From contig PYVY01000007.1 in NCBI GenBank assembly GCA_003056425.1, positions 186,001 to 250,000 on the forward strand: a stretch of DNA of 64,000 nucleotides. The letters are read 5' to 3'. Shown piece after piece: positions 1 through 8,954 of this stretch. The position numbers and the translations under genes are program-made. Position 1 is the first letter of the stretch. Each line of letters begins with the position of its first letter. Under the pieces are notes generated by a model, which was not told the origin of the DNA, did not search any database, and was given only the letters and a program-made list of their open reading frames with translations. The stretch comes from Alteromonas indica (lineage in GTDB: Bacteria > Pseudomonadota > Gammaproteobacteria > Enterobacterales > Alteromonadaceae).

Positions 1-1
1 C

Positions 2-1783
2 TTACAAACGATACAGCCGGATTACGGGCGGGCCTATCAGGAACAAGCGTATTGTTATCGTGCTTTGCAACGGCCGGAAGAGGCCGCGGCGGCTTTCTAC
101 CAGGCGACGCGATTTAATCCAGCGTTGTTAAGTGCATGGCAACAGCTGGTGGAAGTCTATCGGGCGCAAAATAACAAAACAGCACTGGATATAGCGCAGC
201 ACCAGTGCCGGTACTTATCACAATTACCCAAAGCACTGCTGGGCGCGTACGATCTGATGTACGAAGGACAGTTATACAAAGCCGAGCAAGTATGTCGGCA
301 ATTTTTGGCCAGACATAAGCATGATGTAGAAGCCATGTTGTTACTTGGTGAGCTGGGTATGCGTACGAAGGTGTATCACGATGCCGAGTTTTTACTGGAA
401 AGTTGTGTTTCACTGTATCCACAGGAAGAGCGTGCCCTGGTAGCCTATCAGGCTTTACTATTAAAATTAGGTAAGTACACAAAGGCAGTGGCCCTGGCCA
501 AACGGCGATTGGCAGCTGCGCCGCAGCATAGTGGTGCGCGCCACGCTCTTGCCGAGGGGCTAAGCGGTATCGGGCGTGTCGAGGAAGCCAGTGCGCTTTA
601 TCAACAGTTGCTTGCAGAAAAACCCGATGCCCCTGCAGTATGGTTGTCTTTAGGGCATGTGTTAAAAAGCGCAGGTAAGCTTGCGCAAGCTATCGATGCC
701 TACGAACAAGCAGCACACTATCAAAATGACTGTGGTGATGCCTACTGGAGCCTGGCGAACACCAAAACCTACCGGTTCAGCCCCCCGTGGCTGGAGGCCA
801 TGCAGCAGCATGAAGCACATCCGGCTACCGGCCTTGATAACCGGATTCATTTTTGTTTTGCGTTGGGTAAAGCGATGGAAGATGCCGGCGAGTATTCACG
901 CGCATTCGACTATTATCAGCGCGGCAACGCACTTAAAAAAAGCACACTTGCGTTTAGTATTTCACGCACGGAAGACGCTTTGGCGCGCCAGCAGCAAATA
1001 TGTCAGGCCTCACTGTTTAGCAGTACCGCTGGCGCTGCTAATACCGATCCTATTTTTATTGTTGGCTTGCCGCGGGCCGGATCCACCTTATTAGAACAAA
1101 TCTTATCATCTCATTCGCAAATTGATGGCACCATGGAGCTGCATGATATTCTGGGTATTGCTTCCCAGCTATCTGGGCAGGCCGCCGGTTACCCAGAGGC
1201 GCTGTTGCACCTCAGTGACGAGCAATGTGAAGCATTGGGGAAACGGTATATCGAACAGACCAGGGTATATCGTCAGGGCGCGCCGTTTTTTATCGATAAA
1301 ATGCCAAATAACTTTGCACATATAGGTCTTATCAAGCGCATATTACCCAATGCTAAAATTATTGATGCTCGCCGTGAGCCGCTCGCCTGTTGTTTCAGTG
1401 GCTATAAACAATTGTTTGGCGACGGCCAGGAATTTAGTTACGCCTTGTCGGATATTGGGCGCTACTACAAGGCATACGTGGCTTTGATGGACCACTGGCA
1501 TAAGGTATTACCGGGGCAAATACTAACGGTTAAGCATGAAGACGTACTGGATGATTTGGCCGGCCAGGTAACGCGCATGCTTGATTACCTTGGATTAGAT
1601 TTCGAGCCGGCATGTTTGAACTTTCATGCTACCAAACGAGCAATTAAAACGCCAAGTTCGGAGCAGGTACGCCAGCCGTTGTACCAAAGCGGACGTCATC
1701 AGTACAAACCGTTTATCCCATTCCTGACACCATTATATGACGCTTTGGAGATACCATCCGCTGCCGCTCGCAGGCTAACCTGA
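2..1783 (+). CDS. TPR-repeat sulfotransferase, 5' end outside window
   Basis: The reading frame is open to the left edge, and the residues before the first in-window start (TTG at 65) still look like a TPR helix, so the gene begins upstream. The N-terminal half is a run of tetratricopeptide repeats (A/Y/L spacing, e.g. around 600-740). The C-terminal half is a PAPS-dependent sulfotransferase domain: the 5'-phosphosulfate loop PIFIVGLPRAGSTLLEQ lies near residue 329 counted from position 65, and a 3'-phosphate-binding segment (ARREPLACCFSGY) follows. TPR plus Sulfotransfer_3 proteins are common in marine proteobacteria; the acceptor (polysaccharide, protein or small molecule) cannot be read from sequence. 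It converges on ppsR with a 35-nt gap. An EPS role is possible because an EPS locus starts 4.5 kb away, but they are not in one operon. Confidence 0.85.
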   Translation, partial: LQTIQPDYGRAYQEQAYCYRALQRPEEAAAAFYQATRFNPALLSAWQQLVEVYRAQNNKTALDIAQHQCRYLSQLPKALLGAYDLMYEGQLYKAEQVCRQFLARHKHDVEAMLLLGELGMRTKVYHDAEFLLESCVSLYPQEERALVAYQALLLKLGKYTKAVALAKRRLAAAPQHSGARHALAEGLSGIGRVEEASALYQQLLAEKPDAPAVWLSLGHVLKSAGKLAQAIDAYEQAAHYQNDCGDAYWSLANTKTYRFSPPWLEAMQQHEAHPATGLDNRIHFCFALGKAMEDAGEYSRAFDYYQRGNALKKSTLAFSISRTEDALARQQQICQASLFSSTAGAANTDPIFIVGLPRAGSTLLEQILSSHSQIDGTMELHDILGIASQLSGQAAGYPEALLHLSDEQCEALGKRYIEQTRVYRQGAPFFIDKMPNNFAHIGLIKRILPNAKIIDARREPLACCFSGYKQLFGDGQEFSYALSDIGRYYKAYVALMDHWHKVLPGQILTVKHEDVLDDLAGQVTRMLDYLGLDFEPACLNFHATKRAIKTPSSEQVRQPLYQSGRHQYKPFIPFLTPLYDALEIPSAAARRLT

Positions 1784-1818
1784 GCTAGCTTTACCGAGGC
1801 CCGCCAACATGACGCCGT

Positions 1819-2631
1819 TTAGTATTTTCGGCGCTGCAGGCCAGTCTCGGCTAGAATTTTAGCCGAAATTTCTTCTACTGAAAAACGGGTGCTATTTAAA
1901 AAAGGTATTTTTTCCCGGCGGTAAAGATTCTCTACTTCACGCAGCTCCATACGACACTGTTGCATCGATGCATAGCGACTGTTCGCGCGCCGTTCAGAGC
2001 GTATCTGGTGGAGCCGCTCAGGATGGATGGTCAGGCCGAACATTTTGTCTTTGTAGCGCTTCAGGGCCGGAGGGAGTTTTAGCATATCGCCCATATCATC
2101 TTCAGTAAATGGATAGTTGGCCGCCTTAATTCCATACTGTAGCGCAAGGTACAAACTGGTGGGGGTTTTACCGGAGCGAGAGACGCCTACCAGGATAATA
2201 TCGGCATTACCGTATTCTTTGAGGTTAGACCCGTCATCATTAGCCAACGCGTAGTTAACGGCTTCAATTCTGATGTCATAGGTGGTTTCGTGGATACTAT
2301 GGGTGCGATGTTTCTCAGGCTTGGAAGGCACCCCCAATACCTTTTCTAATGGGGCGACAAACTGGTCAAGGAAATTATAGTTAATGCCGACAGAACGAGA
2401 GACTATTTTGCGTACATCCACATTCACAATTGTATAAAAAACGAGCGGCCTTTCTCCGCTATCTTGAAAACTTTCAGAAATCTGTTCCAGCACTTTGTAA
2501 GCATGTTCTTCAGTTTCAACGAAGGGAATCGTTTTGTGTTTAAGCTGCAAGGGAAACAGAGACAGCAATGCGTTGCCAAAAACCTCTGCGGTGATGGCCG
2601 TTCCATCTGAAATATAATAAGCAGTTCTCAA
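1819..2631 (-). CDS. ppsR: PEP synthase regulatory protein (kinase/pyrophosphorylase)
   Basis: This 270-aa protein matches the DUF299/PSRP family. By family knowledge it inactivates PEP synthase by ADP-dependent phosphorylation of an active-site threonine and reactivates it by Pi-dependent dephosphorylation. The P-loop GVSRSGKT sits at residues 149-156, followed by the typical segment PTSLYLALQYGIKAANYP. The start codon is TTG at 2631-2629; AAGG six bases upstream on the minus strand supports it. It is divergent from ppsA, its target, the usual arrangement. A HexR-like operator lies 19 nt before the start codon, so ppsR itself may be under HexR control. Length agrees with the family (~270-280 aa). 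Confidence 0.95.
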   Translation of the reverse strand: MRTAYYISDGTAITAEVFGNALLSLFPLQLKHKTIPFVETEEHAYKVLEQISESFQDSGERPLVFYTIVNVDVRKIVSRSVGINYNFLDQFVAPLEKVLGVPSKPEKHRTHSIHETTYDIRIEAVNYALANDDGSNLKEYGNADIILVGVSRSGKTPTSLYLALQYGIKAANYPFTEDDMGDMLKLPPALKRYKDKMFGLTIHPERLHQIRSERRANSRYASMQQCRMELREVENLYRREKIPFLNSTRFSVEEISAKILAETGLQRRKY

Positions 2632-2650
2632 AGCGCACCTTCAATTTTGT

Positions 2651-2665
2651 TGTAATAAATTTACA
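2651..2665. promoter_or_regulatory. Predicted HexR operator, ppsR/ppsA
   Basis: TGTAATAAATTTACA matches the published-type HexR consensus TGTARTWWWAYTACA at 14 of 15 positions, with TGTAA/TTACA arms. It lies 19 nt before ppsR and 149 nt before ppsA. In other gammaproteobacteria HexR activates ppsA; that role here is inferred. Confidence 0.7.
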
Positions 2666-2814
2666 GTTTTAATAAAAATTTTACTTTTGATTTTTCTCCA
2701 TTCTATGATGGTTTCAACGAAAAGCCAGTCGAAAACAATAATGTCTCTCGCTGGTGGCAAAACGCAATCCATTTTAATGGAACCCATTATAGTTAATAGC
2801 TGGAGGCCCAGTCT

Positions 2815-5199
2815 GTGCAAGAATACGTACTTTGGTATCAAGAGTTGGGGATGCAGGATGTTGGCCGGGTAGGCGGCAAGAATGCATCATTAGGCGAGAT
2901 GATTTCAAACTTAGCAAATGCCGGGGTGCAAGTACCCGGCGGGTTTGCTACGACCGCAGAGGCTTTTAACAAATTTTTGCTGCAAAGCGGCCTGGATGCC
3001 AGAATTCACGAAGTGCTGGATGCCCTGGATGTAGATGATGTTAACGCACTGACCGAAGCCGGAAAGAATATTCGTCAATGGATAATCGACACTCCTTTTG
3101 AGCCTGAACTGGAAGCCGCCATCAAGTCGGCTTTTGAAACCTTGCAGGGCGACGCCGGTGATGAAGCCTCTTTTGCCGTACGTTCATCTGCCACAGCCGA
3201 AGATATGCCCGACGCCTCTTTCGCCGGTCAACAAGAAACATTTTTAAATGTTAAAGGTTACGATTCAGTGCTGGTGGCTATTAAATATGTGTATGCATCG
3301 CTATTCAACGATCGCGCCATCTCTTACCGTGTACATCAGGGTTACGACCATAAAGGCGTAGCGCTATCTGCCGGGGTTCAGCGTATGGTACGCAGCGATA
3401 TTGCTTCGTCCGGGGTAATGTTCACGATTGATACCGAATCAGGCTTTGAAGATGTCGTATTTGTTACCAGCTCAGTAGGGCTGGGGGAAATGGTAGTACA
3501 AGGAGCGGTTAACCCGGACGAGTTCTACGTGCACAAACCGACGCTTGAAAATGGCTTACCGGCCATAGTACGACGCAATTTAGGCAGTAAGTTAACCAAA
3601 ATGATTTACTCTGATGATGCAAGTCATGGTAAGCAGGTCTCAATCGTTGATGTAGAACGAGCTGAAAGCCTGAAATTTTCCCTGACCGATGCAGAAGTAC
3701 AAGAGCTGGCCAAACAGGCTGTGATTATAGAAAAGCATTATCAGCGCGCAATGGATATCGAATGGGCCAAAGATGGTGTTGATGGCAAATTATATATTGT
3801 ACAGGCCCGTCCGGAAACCGTTCGAAGCCGTGAAGATAGCCAAACTATCGAGCGTTTTCAGCTAAAAGGCCAGGGGGCGGTTATTTGTGAAGGCCGCGCC
3901 ATTGGCCACAAGATTGGGGCAGGCACTGCTAAGGTGCTGGGCTCTATTGAAGAGATGAATAAGATTCAAGCCGGCGACGTACTGGTAACCGATATGACGG
4001 ATCCGGATTGGGAACCCATCATGAAGAAGGCCTCCGCTATTGTCACCAATCGCGGCGGTCGGACCTGCCACGCAGCCATTATAGCCCGCGAGTTGGGTAT
4101 TCCGGCAGTAGTAGGTTGTGGTAATGCCACAGATACCATCACAACCGGCGATAAGGTTACCGTATCCTGTGCCGAAGGAGATACAGGTTACATTTACAAC
4201 GCCCAACTTGATTTTGATGTAGTGACTTCACGTATAGATGCTATGCCGAAGATGGATTTAAAGGTAATGATGAATGTGGGCAACCCGGACCGCGCATTCG
4301 ACTTTGCACGCTTACCTAACGAAGGCGTAGGGCTGGCCCGGCTAGAGTTTATTATCAACCGCATGATCGGCGTACATCCAAAAGCGCTATTGAACTTTGA
4401 TGATCAACCCGAAGAGCTAAAAGAAGAAATCAGCGAAATGATGGCTGGTTATGATTCTCCTACCGAATTTTACATTGAAAAGCTGGTGGAAGGGATAGCT
4501 ACCATCGGCGCCGCGTTTTCGCCCAAAAAAGTTATTGTACGCATGTCGGACTTTAAGTCGAATGAGTACTTCAACCTGGTAGGGGGCTACCAATACGAAC
4601 CTGACGAAGAAAACCCAATGCTGGGCTTCAGGGGCGCCAGTCGGTACGTTTCCCAAGAGTTTCGTGATTGTTTTGCGTTGGAATGTGAAGCCATCAAACG
4701 GGTTAGAAACAAAATGGGCCTGACCAACGTTGAAATAATGATACCGTTTATTCGTACGGTAGAAGAGGGCAAGCAGGTTATTGAACTTCTGGCTGAAGAA
4801 GGTTTGGTGCAAGGTGAGAATGGACTGCGCGTGATTATGATGTGCGAGCTGCCTTCTAATGCCTTATTAGCAGACAAATTTTTGGATATCTTCGACGGCT
4901 TCTCGATAGGCTCGAATGACCTGACTCAGTTAACGCTGGGCCTGGACCGCGACTCGGGTTTAATTGCTCATTTATTTGAAGAGCGTAATGAAGCGGTTAA
5001 AGCGCTATTGTCGATGGCGATTCAAACCGCTAAAAAGCGGGGTAAATACGTGGGAATTTGCGGACAGGGACCCTCAGATCACGAAGACTTTGCTGCCTGG
5101 CTGGTTGATGAAGGAATAGATTCGGTTTCGTTAAACCCCGATACGGTGGTAGAAACCTGGTTGTATCTGGCCGAGAATGCCAACAAGCAACAGCAATAG
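2815..5199 (+). CDS. ppsA: Phosphoenolpyruvate synthase
   Basis: PpsA converts pyruvate, ATP and water to PEP, AMP and Pi, the first step of gluconeogenesis from pyruvate. At 794 aa it matches the family length (E. coli 792). Domains in order: N-terminal ATP-grasp-like PEP/pyruvate-binding domain ([11 protein letters not shown] near residue 20), central swivelling domain with the phosphorylated His at about residue 419 in [17 protein letters not shown], and the C-terminal PEP-utilising barrel ([33 protein letters not shown], catalytic Cys in [14 protein letters not shown]). The start is GTG, chosen because GGAGG lies eight bases upstream (2802-2806). It is divergent from ppsR and followed by a hairpin terminator, so it is probably transcribed alone. 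Confidence 0.97.
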   Translation: MQEYVLWYQELGMQDVGRVGGKNASLGEMISNLANAGVQVPGGFATTAEAFNKFLLQSGLDARIHEVLDALDVDDVNALTEAGKNIRQWIIDTPFEPELEAAIKSAFETLQGDAGDEASFAVRSSATAEDMPDASFAGQQETFLNVKGYDSVLVAIKYVYASLFNDRAISYRVHQGYDHKGVALSAGVQRMVRSDIASSGVMFTIDTESGFEDVVFVTSSVGLGEMVVQGAVNPDEFYVHKPTLENGLPAIVRRNLGSKLTKMIYSDDASHGKQVSIVDVERAESLKFSLTDAEVQELAKQAVIIEKHYQRAMDIEWAKDGVDGKLYIVQARPETVRSREDSQTIERFQLKGQGAVICEGRAIGHKIGAGTAKVLGSIEEMNKIQAGDVLVTDMTDPDWEPIMKKASAIVTNRGGRTCHAAIIARELGIPAVVGCGNATDTITTGDKVTVSCAEGDTGYIYNAQLDFDVVTSRIDAMPKMDLKVMMNVGNPDRAFDFARLPNEGVGLARLEFIINRMIGVHPKALLNFDDQPEELKEEISEMMAGYDSPTEFYIEKLVEGIATIGAAFSPKKVIVRMSDFKSNEYFNLVGGYQYEPDEENPMLGFRGASRYVSQEFRDCFALECEAIKRVRNKMGLTNVEIMIPFIRTVEEGKQVIELLAEEGLVQGENGLRVIMMCELPSNALLADKFLDIFDGFSIGSNDLTQLTLGLDRDSGLIAHLFEERNEAVKALLSMAIQTAKKRGKYVGICGQGPSDHEDFAAWLVDEGIDSVSLNPDTVVETWLYLAENANKQQQ

Positions 5200-5220
5200 C
5201 GAGTACCTTCGATACGTTAA

Positions 5221-5247
5221 AACCGCCGGTAATCGGCGGTTGTTGTC
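5221..5247 (+). terminator. Hairpin terminator after ppsA
   Basis: A perfect 8-bp stem AACCGCCG / CGGCGGTT (5221-5228 and 5234-5241) with loop GTAAT is followed by the T-rich run TGTTGTC. It begins 22 nt after the ppsA stop. Confidence 0.75.
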
Positions 5248-5348
5248 TAGCGAGTAGCAGTAGTCAGAGGTCACGTTGTAGGATTACACCAAACAAGGAA
5301 TGTTGGCCACCCAATTGTGCTACCTGTATCTTGCGCACTATGGTATTA

Positions 5349-5412
5349 GCGACACAGCGACACAGCGACACAGCGACACAGCGACACAGCGACACAGCGA
5401 CACAGCGACACA
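5349..5412. repeat. 8-bp tandem repeat, eight perfect copies
   Basis: The unit GCGACACA is repeated eight times without a mismatch, then runs into a GC-rich stretch built of GGCCCC units (5415-5430). It is in the gene-free gap between ppsA and the EPS locus. Perfect identity of all copies suggests a young, slippage-prone array. The open frame running through it (5331-5528) is a by-product of the repeat. Confidence 0.97.
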
Positions 5413-6069
5413 GCGGCCCCGGCCCCGGCCTCACCGATACGCACGTCCTTTATAAGCGCCTTCGCGGCTACAGATACCCCTTATTACGAATACATGGTTG
5501 CCGCACGGTCACACTGCTATACATCTAAAGATGGCCCTTTGAGTCGCCGTTATGCTCTAAACGTCTTGTACTATTAACTACTCTTTACGTGATATAGGCG
5601 AGAAAGCTTTATAGCTATGCTTAATCTTGATTAGCTATTGTGTAAAAACGTACCGCGTAGCATCAAGCCGGTCTGCTAGCAAAAATTGGGGCTATCAGAT
5701 TTTAGCTTAGGCGCGGGTGGTATGTGTGCCCATTGCCATCTTATTCGCCTGCCACCTGGTTCTGCTCTTATTACCCATTAGCACAAAAACGGTGCGACTA
5801 TGCTCATCTATAAAGCACCCTCATATGTTAAATAAAATCAATTTCGATGGAATAAACAACGGTTTTATAATTTAACTGTCAGGTTTATTGACAATCTATG
5901 CGTTTCACTCAATTCAGCGCAAAGCGCCTGATTACCTTATTTTGCTTTATTTTTGAACAGTAAAATAAGGCTCAAATATTTAAATCTATTCCATCATGTT
6001 CTTTTAATGTTAATTCGATGTTTTTATAACGTTTAATGTGTCCGATTTTCTTACACCGAAAAAATGTTT

Positions 6070-6084
6070 TGTAGTAAAATAACG
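6070..6084. promoter_or_regulatory. Weak HexR-like box upstream of EPS locus
   Basis: TGTAGTAAAATAACG matches the HexR consensus at 13 of 15 positions, but the right arm is imperfect (AACG for TACA). It is 230 nt before the first EPS start codon, in AT-rich DNA where such matches can arise by chance. Confidence 0.25.
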
Positions 6085-6314
6085 AAAAAGATCACTTTAA
6101 AAGACAAAATCTCCTGTCATTTGTACGTAATTACTGCAAAAATACGCCTATATCATTAGCTTAAGATAAAATCAGGAGCGAATTTTAAAACTTAAGTCTA
6201 ATGTGGTCTGCTATATGCAAAGTCTGAGTTACATAAAAGAAACCAATGAATGGTTCAAAACGTTGTTGCCTGTTCCTGAATATCAGCAGCACTACTTTAA
6301 AAAGGGAAGTTATT

Positions 6315-7712
6315 ATGAGCTCCGGTTTTGTTAGAAATAACATCAATCAGTTCGCTATTGTCTATCGTTTCGCTGATTTTATACTTATTCAGCTTTGTTT
6401 ATTACTTGCCGCTTCACTGTATCCGGCTACCCTCTCTGTGCATTACCAGCTTATCGGGCTGATCGGTAGCACAACTTACCTGCTATCGGCTGAATTATTC
6501 TGGCTATACCGTTCCTGGCGAGCGGGCACCACCAAAGAAATTCTTTTTTATACCCTGGTTAGCTGGGCGATAAGTGTGGTGGTTGTTTTATCTTTTATGT
6601 TTTTAACTAAGACGTCAGATAACTATTCCCGTTACGTACTGATTAGCTGGATGACCATTAGTCCGTTCGCCCTATGCTCATGGCGCCTCGCTCTGCGTTA
6701 CTTTCTGTTCCACATCCGTAAAAAAGGTTACAACACACGTTCAGTCGGAATCATAGGCATGAACGAAACCACCCTCACGTTGATGGAAGAACTCGAACGC
6801 AACCCTGAAACTGGCTACCGCGTTGCCGGGGTATTCGACGACCGTGATATAAGCCGCTTACCGCTTAAAGAGGGAACGCCGTTAGCAGGTCGTATAGAGG
6901 GCGCTGTAGAAGCAGTGAACGACGGCAAGTTAGACCAAATATTCATTACCTTACCCATGACCGCCAACAATCGCATCGAACAAATCTTACACCGGTTGGG
7001 CGATACCAATGCAGAAGTTCATTTTGTTCCAAACTTCTTTGTATATAACCTAGTGCACTCTCGTTTGTGTAATGTAGGTGGTTTGCAGACCATCAGTGTT
7101 TTTGACACGCCAATGCGTGGCGCCACGGTAGCGATAAAACGGGCCGAGGATATTGTGCTGTCACTAGGCATACTATCGGCCATTGCTCTGCCTATGCTCA
7201 TGATTGCAATTGCTATCAAACTTACCTCCCGCGGGCCGGTTATCTTTAAGCAAAATCGATACGGTGTTGATGGCAAGAGAATTAAGGTCTGGAAGTTCAG
7301 ATCGATGTCGGTCACCGAAAATGGCGACAAGGTTACGCAGGCAACCAAAAACGACAATCGCGTAACCAAGGTGGGGGCTTTCCTACGCCGTACATCTTTG
7401 GATGAGCTGCCACAGTTTATTAATGTTTTACAAGGGAAAATGTCGGTTGTAGGACCGCGTCCCCATGCTGTAGCCCACAATGAAATGTACCGTAAAACCG
7501 TAAAGTATTACATGTTACGCCACCGGATAAAGCCAGGGATAACAGGATGGGCGCAGGTAAATGGCTGGCGCGGTGAAACAGATACCCTTGAAAAAATGCA
7601 AATGCGGGTTCAGTACGATCTTGATTATATTAAAAACTGGTCACTTTGGTTAGATTTTAAGATTGTACTATTCACTTTTGTGAAAGGCTTTGTGGGCAAG
7701 AATGTTTATTAA
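6315..7712 (+). CDS. Undecaprenyl-phosphate sugar phosphotransferase (EPS priming enzyme)
   Basis: This integral membrane enzyme should start EPS repeat-unit synthesis by moving a sugar-1-phosphate, usually glucose or galactose, onto undecaprenyl phosphate. It has the WcaJ/WbaP-type layout: four to five N-terminal membrane helices, a nucleotide-binding-like middle domain (SVGIIGMNETTLTLMEEL), one more helix, then the catalytic bacterial sugar transferase domain (GPVIFKQNRYGVDGKRI, KVWKFRSM, DELPQFINVLQGKMSVVGP). An in-frame ATG exists at 6246, but ATG 6315 has a good ribosome site (AGGGAAG) and gives a normal 465-aa protein, so I use it. It is the first gene of the AT-rich EPS operon. The exact sugar cannot be told from sequence. 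Confidence 0.93.
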   Translation: MSSGFVRNNINQFAIVYRFADFILIQLCLLLAASLYPATLSVHYQLIGLIGSTTYLLSAELFWLYRSWRAGTTKEILFYTLVSWAISVVVVLSFMFLTKTSDNYSRYVLISWMTISPFALCSWRLALRYFLFHIRKKGYNTRSVGIIGMNETTLTLMEELERNPETGYRVAGVFDDRDISRLPLKEGTPLAGRIEGAVEAVNDGKLDQIFITLPMTANNRIEQILHRLGDTNAEVHFVPNFFVYNLVHSRLCNVGGLQTISVFDTPMRGATVAIKRAEDIVLSLGILSAIALPMLMIAIAIKLTSRGPVIFKQNRYGVDGKRIKVWKFRSMSVTENGDKVTQATKNDNRVTKVGAFLRRTSLDELPQFINVLQGKMSVVGPRPHAVAHNEMYRKTVKYYMLRHRIKPGITGWAQVNGWRGETDTLEKMQMRVQYDLDYIKNWSLWLDFKIVLFTFVKGFVGKNVY

Positions 7713-7715
7713 TCC

Positions 7716-8954
7716 ATGAAGATTGAAAAAGACCTTATAGGTAGCTTGCTATTCATTGCTCCAGTTATGCTAATAACTATCGGCACGGGATTTTTTAAAA
7801 GACCTATATTTTTCGTACTCTTTTTGCTTACTTTAGCGTTTTGTCTTTCGAATAAAAATTACTTTAACAATGTTCTAAAAGTTATAGCAAAATTGACACC
7901 GATGTTAATTCTACTTATCTGGTGTTTGATCTCTGCTAGCTGGTCTCTCGCTCCTGAAAAAACAGTAGTAGATACGTTTTGGCAATGTCTGTTCATAATT
8001 TATGTTGTAATGATTAGCATAATATTTGTTGAACTTAAAACTATAACAATAATCCGTATTTTTCTGTATTTATGGGTTTTGTATATGTTCGCTACGGTTA
8101 TCGTTTTTGATGTGGCGGTAGGAAGGTATACAGAAATAACAGGCGTTTTCCCTGTAAAGAACAATTTCGGAACAGTATTAGCAACAATGCTCTCGATCTT
8201 TGTTTTTTGTAGAAAACGCTCGATAGCGTACTCGCTGGCAATCTCAGGAGCGCTAACGTTATTAATATTTACAATATCCAAAACCGCAATTATGTCGTTT
8301 TTTATGATTAGTACTATTATTTTTCTTAAAAATCTATCGGCTAAATTGGATATGACTGGGCTAGATGCAGCACTAAGATTATCGAGAAATATCTTCTTGA
8401 AAGTTATGATTTTAGTTTTACCATTGACCATACTTAATTATTATTACGAAATATACCTATGGATGTTATATGAAATACCAGATCATATTTTAACAGGGAG
8501 AGGTTTGCTATGGAAAGAAATGCTATATCAAGCCTCTACTAATCTGCTTTACGGTGTAGGTTATTCTTCAGTATGGAATATAGGTGAATTAAGTTTAATC
8601 AATGCTACTAGCCTCGCTTATTTACATACAGAGTGGGTGAACAAACTAGTAGCTTCGGACAGCGGATATATAGATATATTTATAAGCCTGGGCGCTATAG
8701 GTATAGTTCTATTGATTTTATTATATATTGACTATTTTACGACTTATGTAAAGGTCGAAGGGAAAAGGATAAGTAGATACAAAAATTTGTCCCTCTACCT
8801 TTTTCTTTATTCACTAGTGAATAATATTACAGAGAGTACTTTCTTATTCTCAATGAATTTCGTCTGGTTGAGCTTTATATTTTCTTACGCATTGCTAAAG
8901 TACTTATATATAAAACAATCCAATATTAAAAGTTTCGGTGAATACAGTGAATAA
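7716..8954 (+). CDS. EPS polymerase / O-antigen ligase-like membrane protein (Wzy-type)
   Basis: A 412-aa protein made almost entirely of hydrophobic helices (about 10-12 segments) with one larger periplasmic loop that includes GRGLLWKEML, a motif typical of the O-antigen polymerase/ligase superfamily (Wzy_C). In an EPS locus with its own priming enzyme and flippase it most likely polymerises lipid-linked repeat units at the periplasmic face. A WaaL-type ligase is the alternative. It starts three bases after the upstream stop with little of a ribosome site, implying coupled translation, and overlaps the next gene by 17 nt. Confidence 0.82.
   Translation: MKIEKDLIGSLLFIAPVMLITIGTGFFKRPIFFVLFLLTLAFCLSNKNYFNNVLKVIAKLTPMLILLIWCLISASWSLAPEKTVVDTFWQCLFIIYVVMISIIFVELKTITIIRIFLYLWVLYMFATVIVFDVAVGRYTEITGVFPVKNNFGTVLATMLSIFVFCRKRSIAYSLAISGALTLLIFTISKTAIMSFFMISTIIFLKNLSAKLDMTGLDAALRLSRNIFLKVMILVLPLTILNYYYEIYLWMLYEIPDHILTGRGLLWKEMLYQASTNLLYGVGYSSVWNIGELSLINATSLAYLHTEWVNKLVASDSGYIDIFISLGAIGIVLLILLYIDYFTTYVKVEGKRISRYKNLSLYLFLYSLVNNITESTFLFSMNFVWLSFIFSYALLKYLYIKQSNIKSFGEYSE

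Larger units (their letters stand above)
5248..6314. other. Gene-free gap and AT-rich leader of the EPS locus
   Basis: About 1.07 kb separates ppsA from the first EPS gene. The left part holds the 8-bp array and a short GC-rich run; from about 5800 to 6314 the DNA is strongly AT-rich, as expected for the promoter and leader of the EPS operon. A TTGACA hexamer is at 5888-5893, but I see no good -10 hexamer at the right distance. I found no convincing JUMPstart/ops element. No open frame here looks like a gene. Confidence 0.6.

Noticed and set aside
5331..5528. 65-codon gene across the 8-bp repeat
   Set aside because: It exists only because the repeat has no stops in that frame; no ribosome site and no protein-like composition.
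5700..6240. JUMPstart/ops (RfaH) element before the EPS operon
   Set aside because: Only loose look-alikes such as GGGTGGTATGTGT near 5716 were found; the GGCGGTAG core is missing.
6246..6314. Longer N-terminus of the EPS priming transferase
   Set aside because: Residues before ATG 6315 are unlike the family and the good ribosome site is at 6315.
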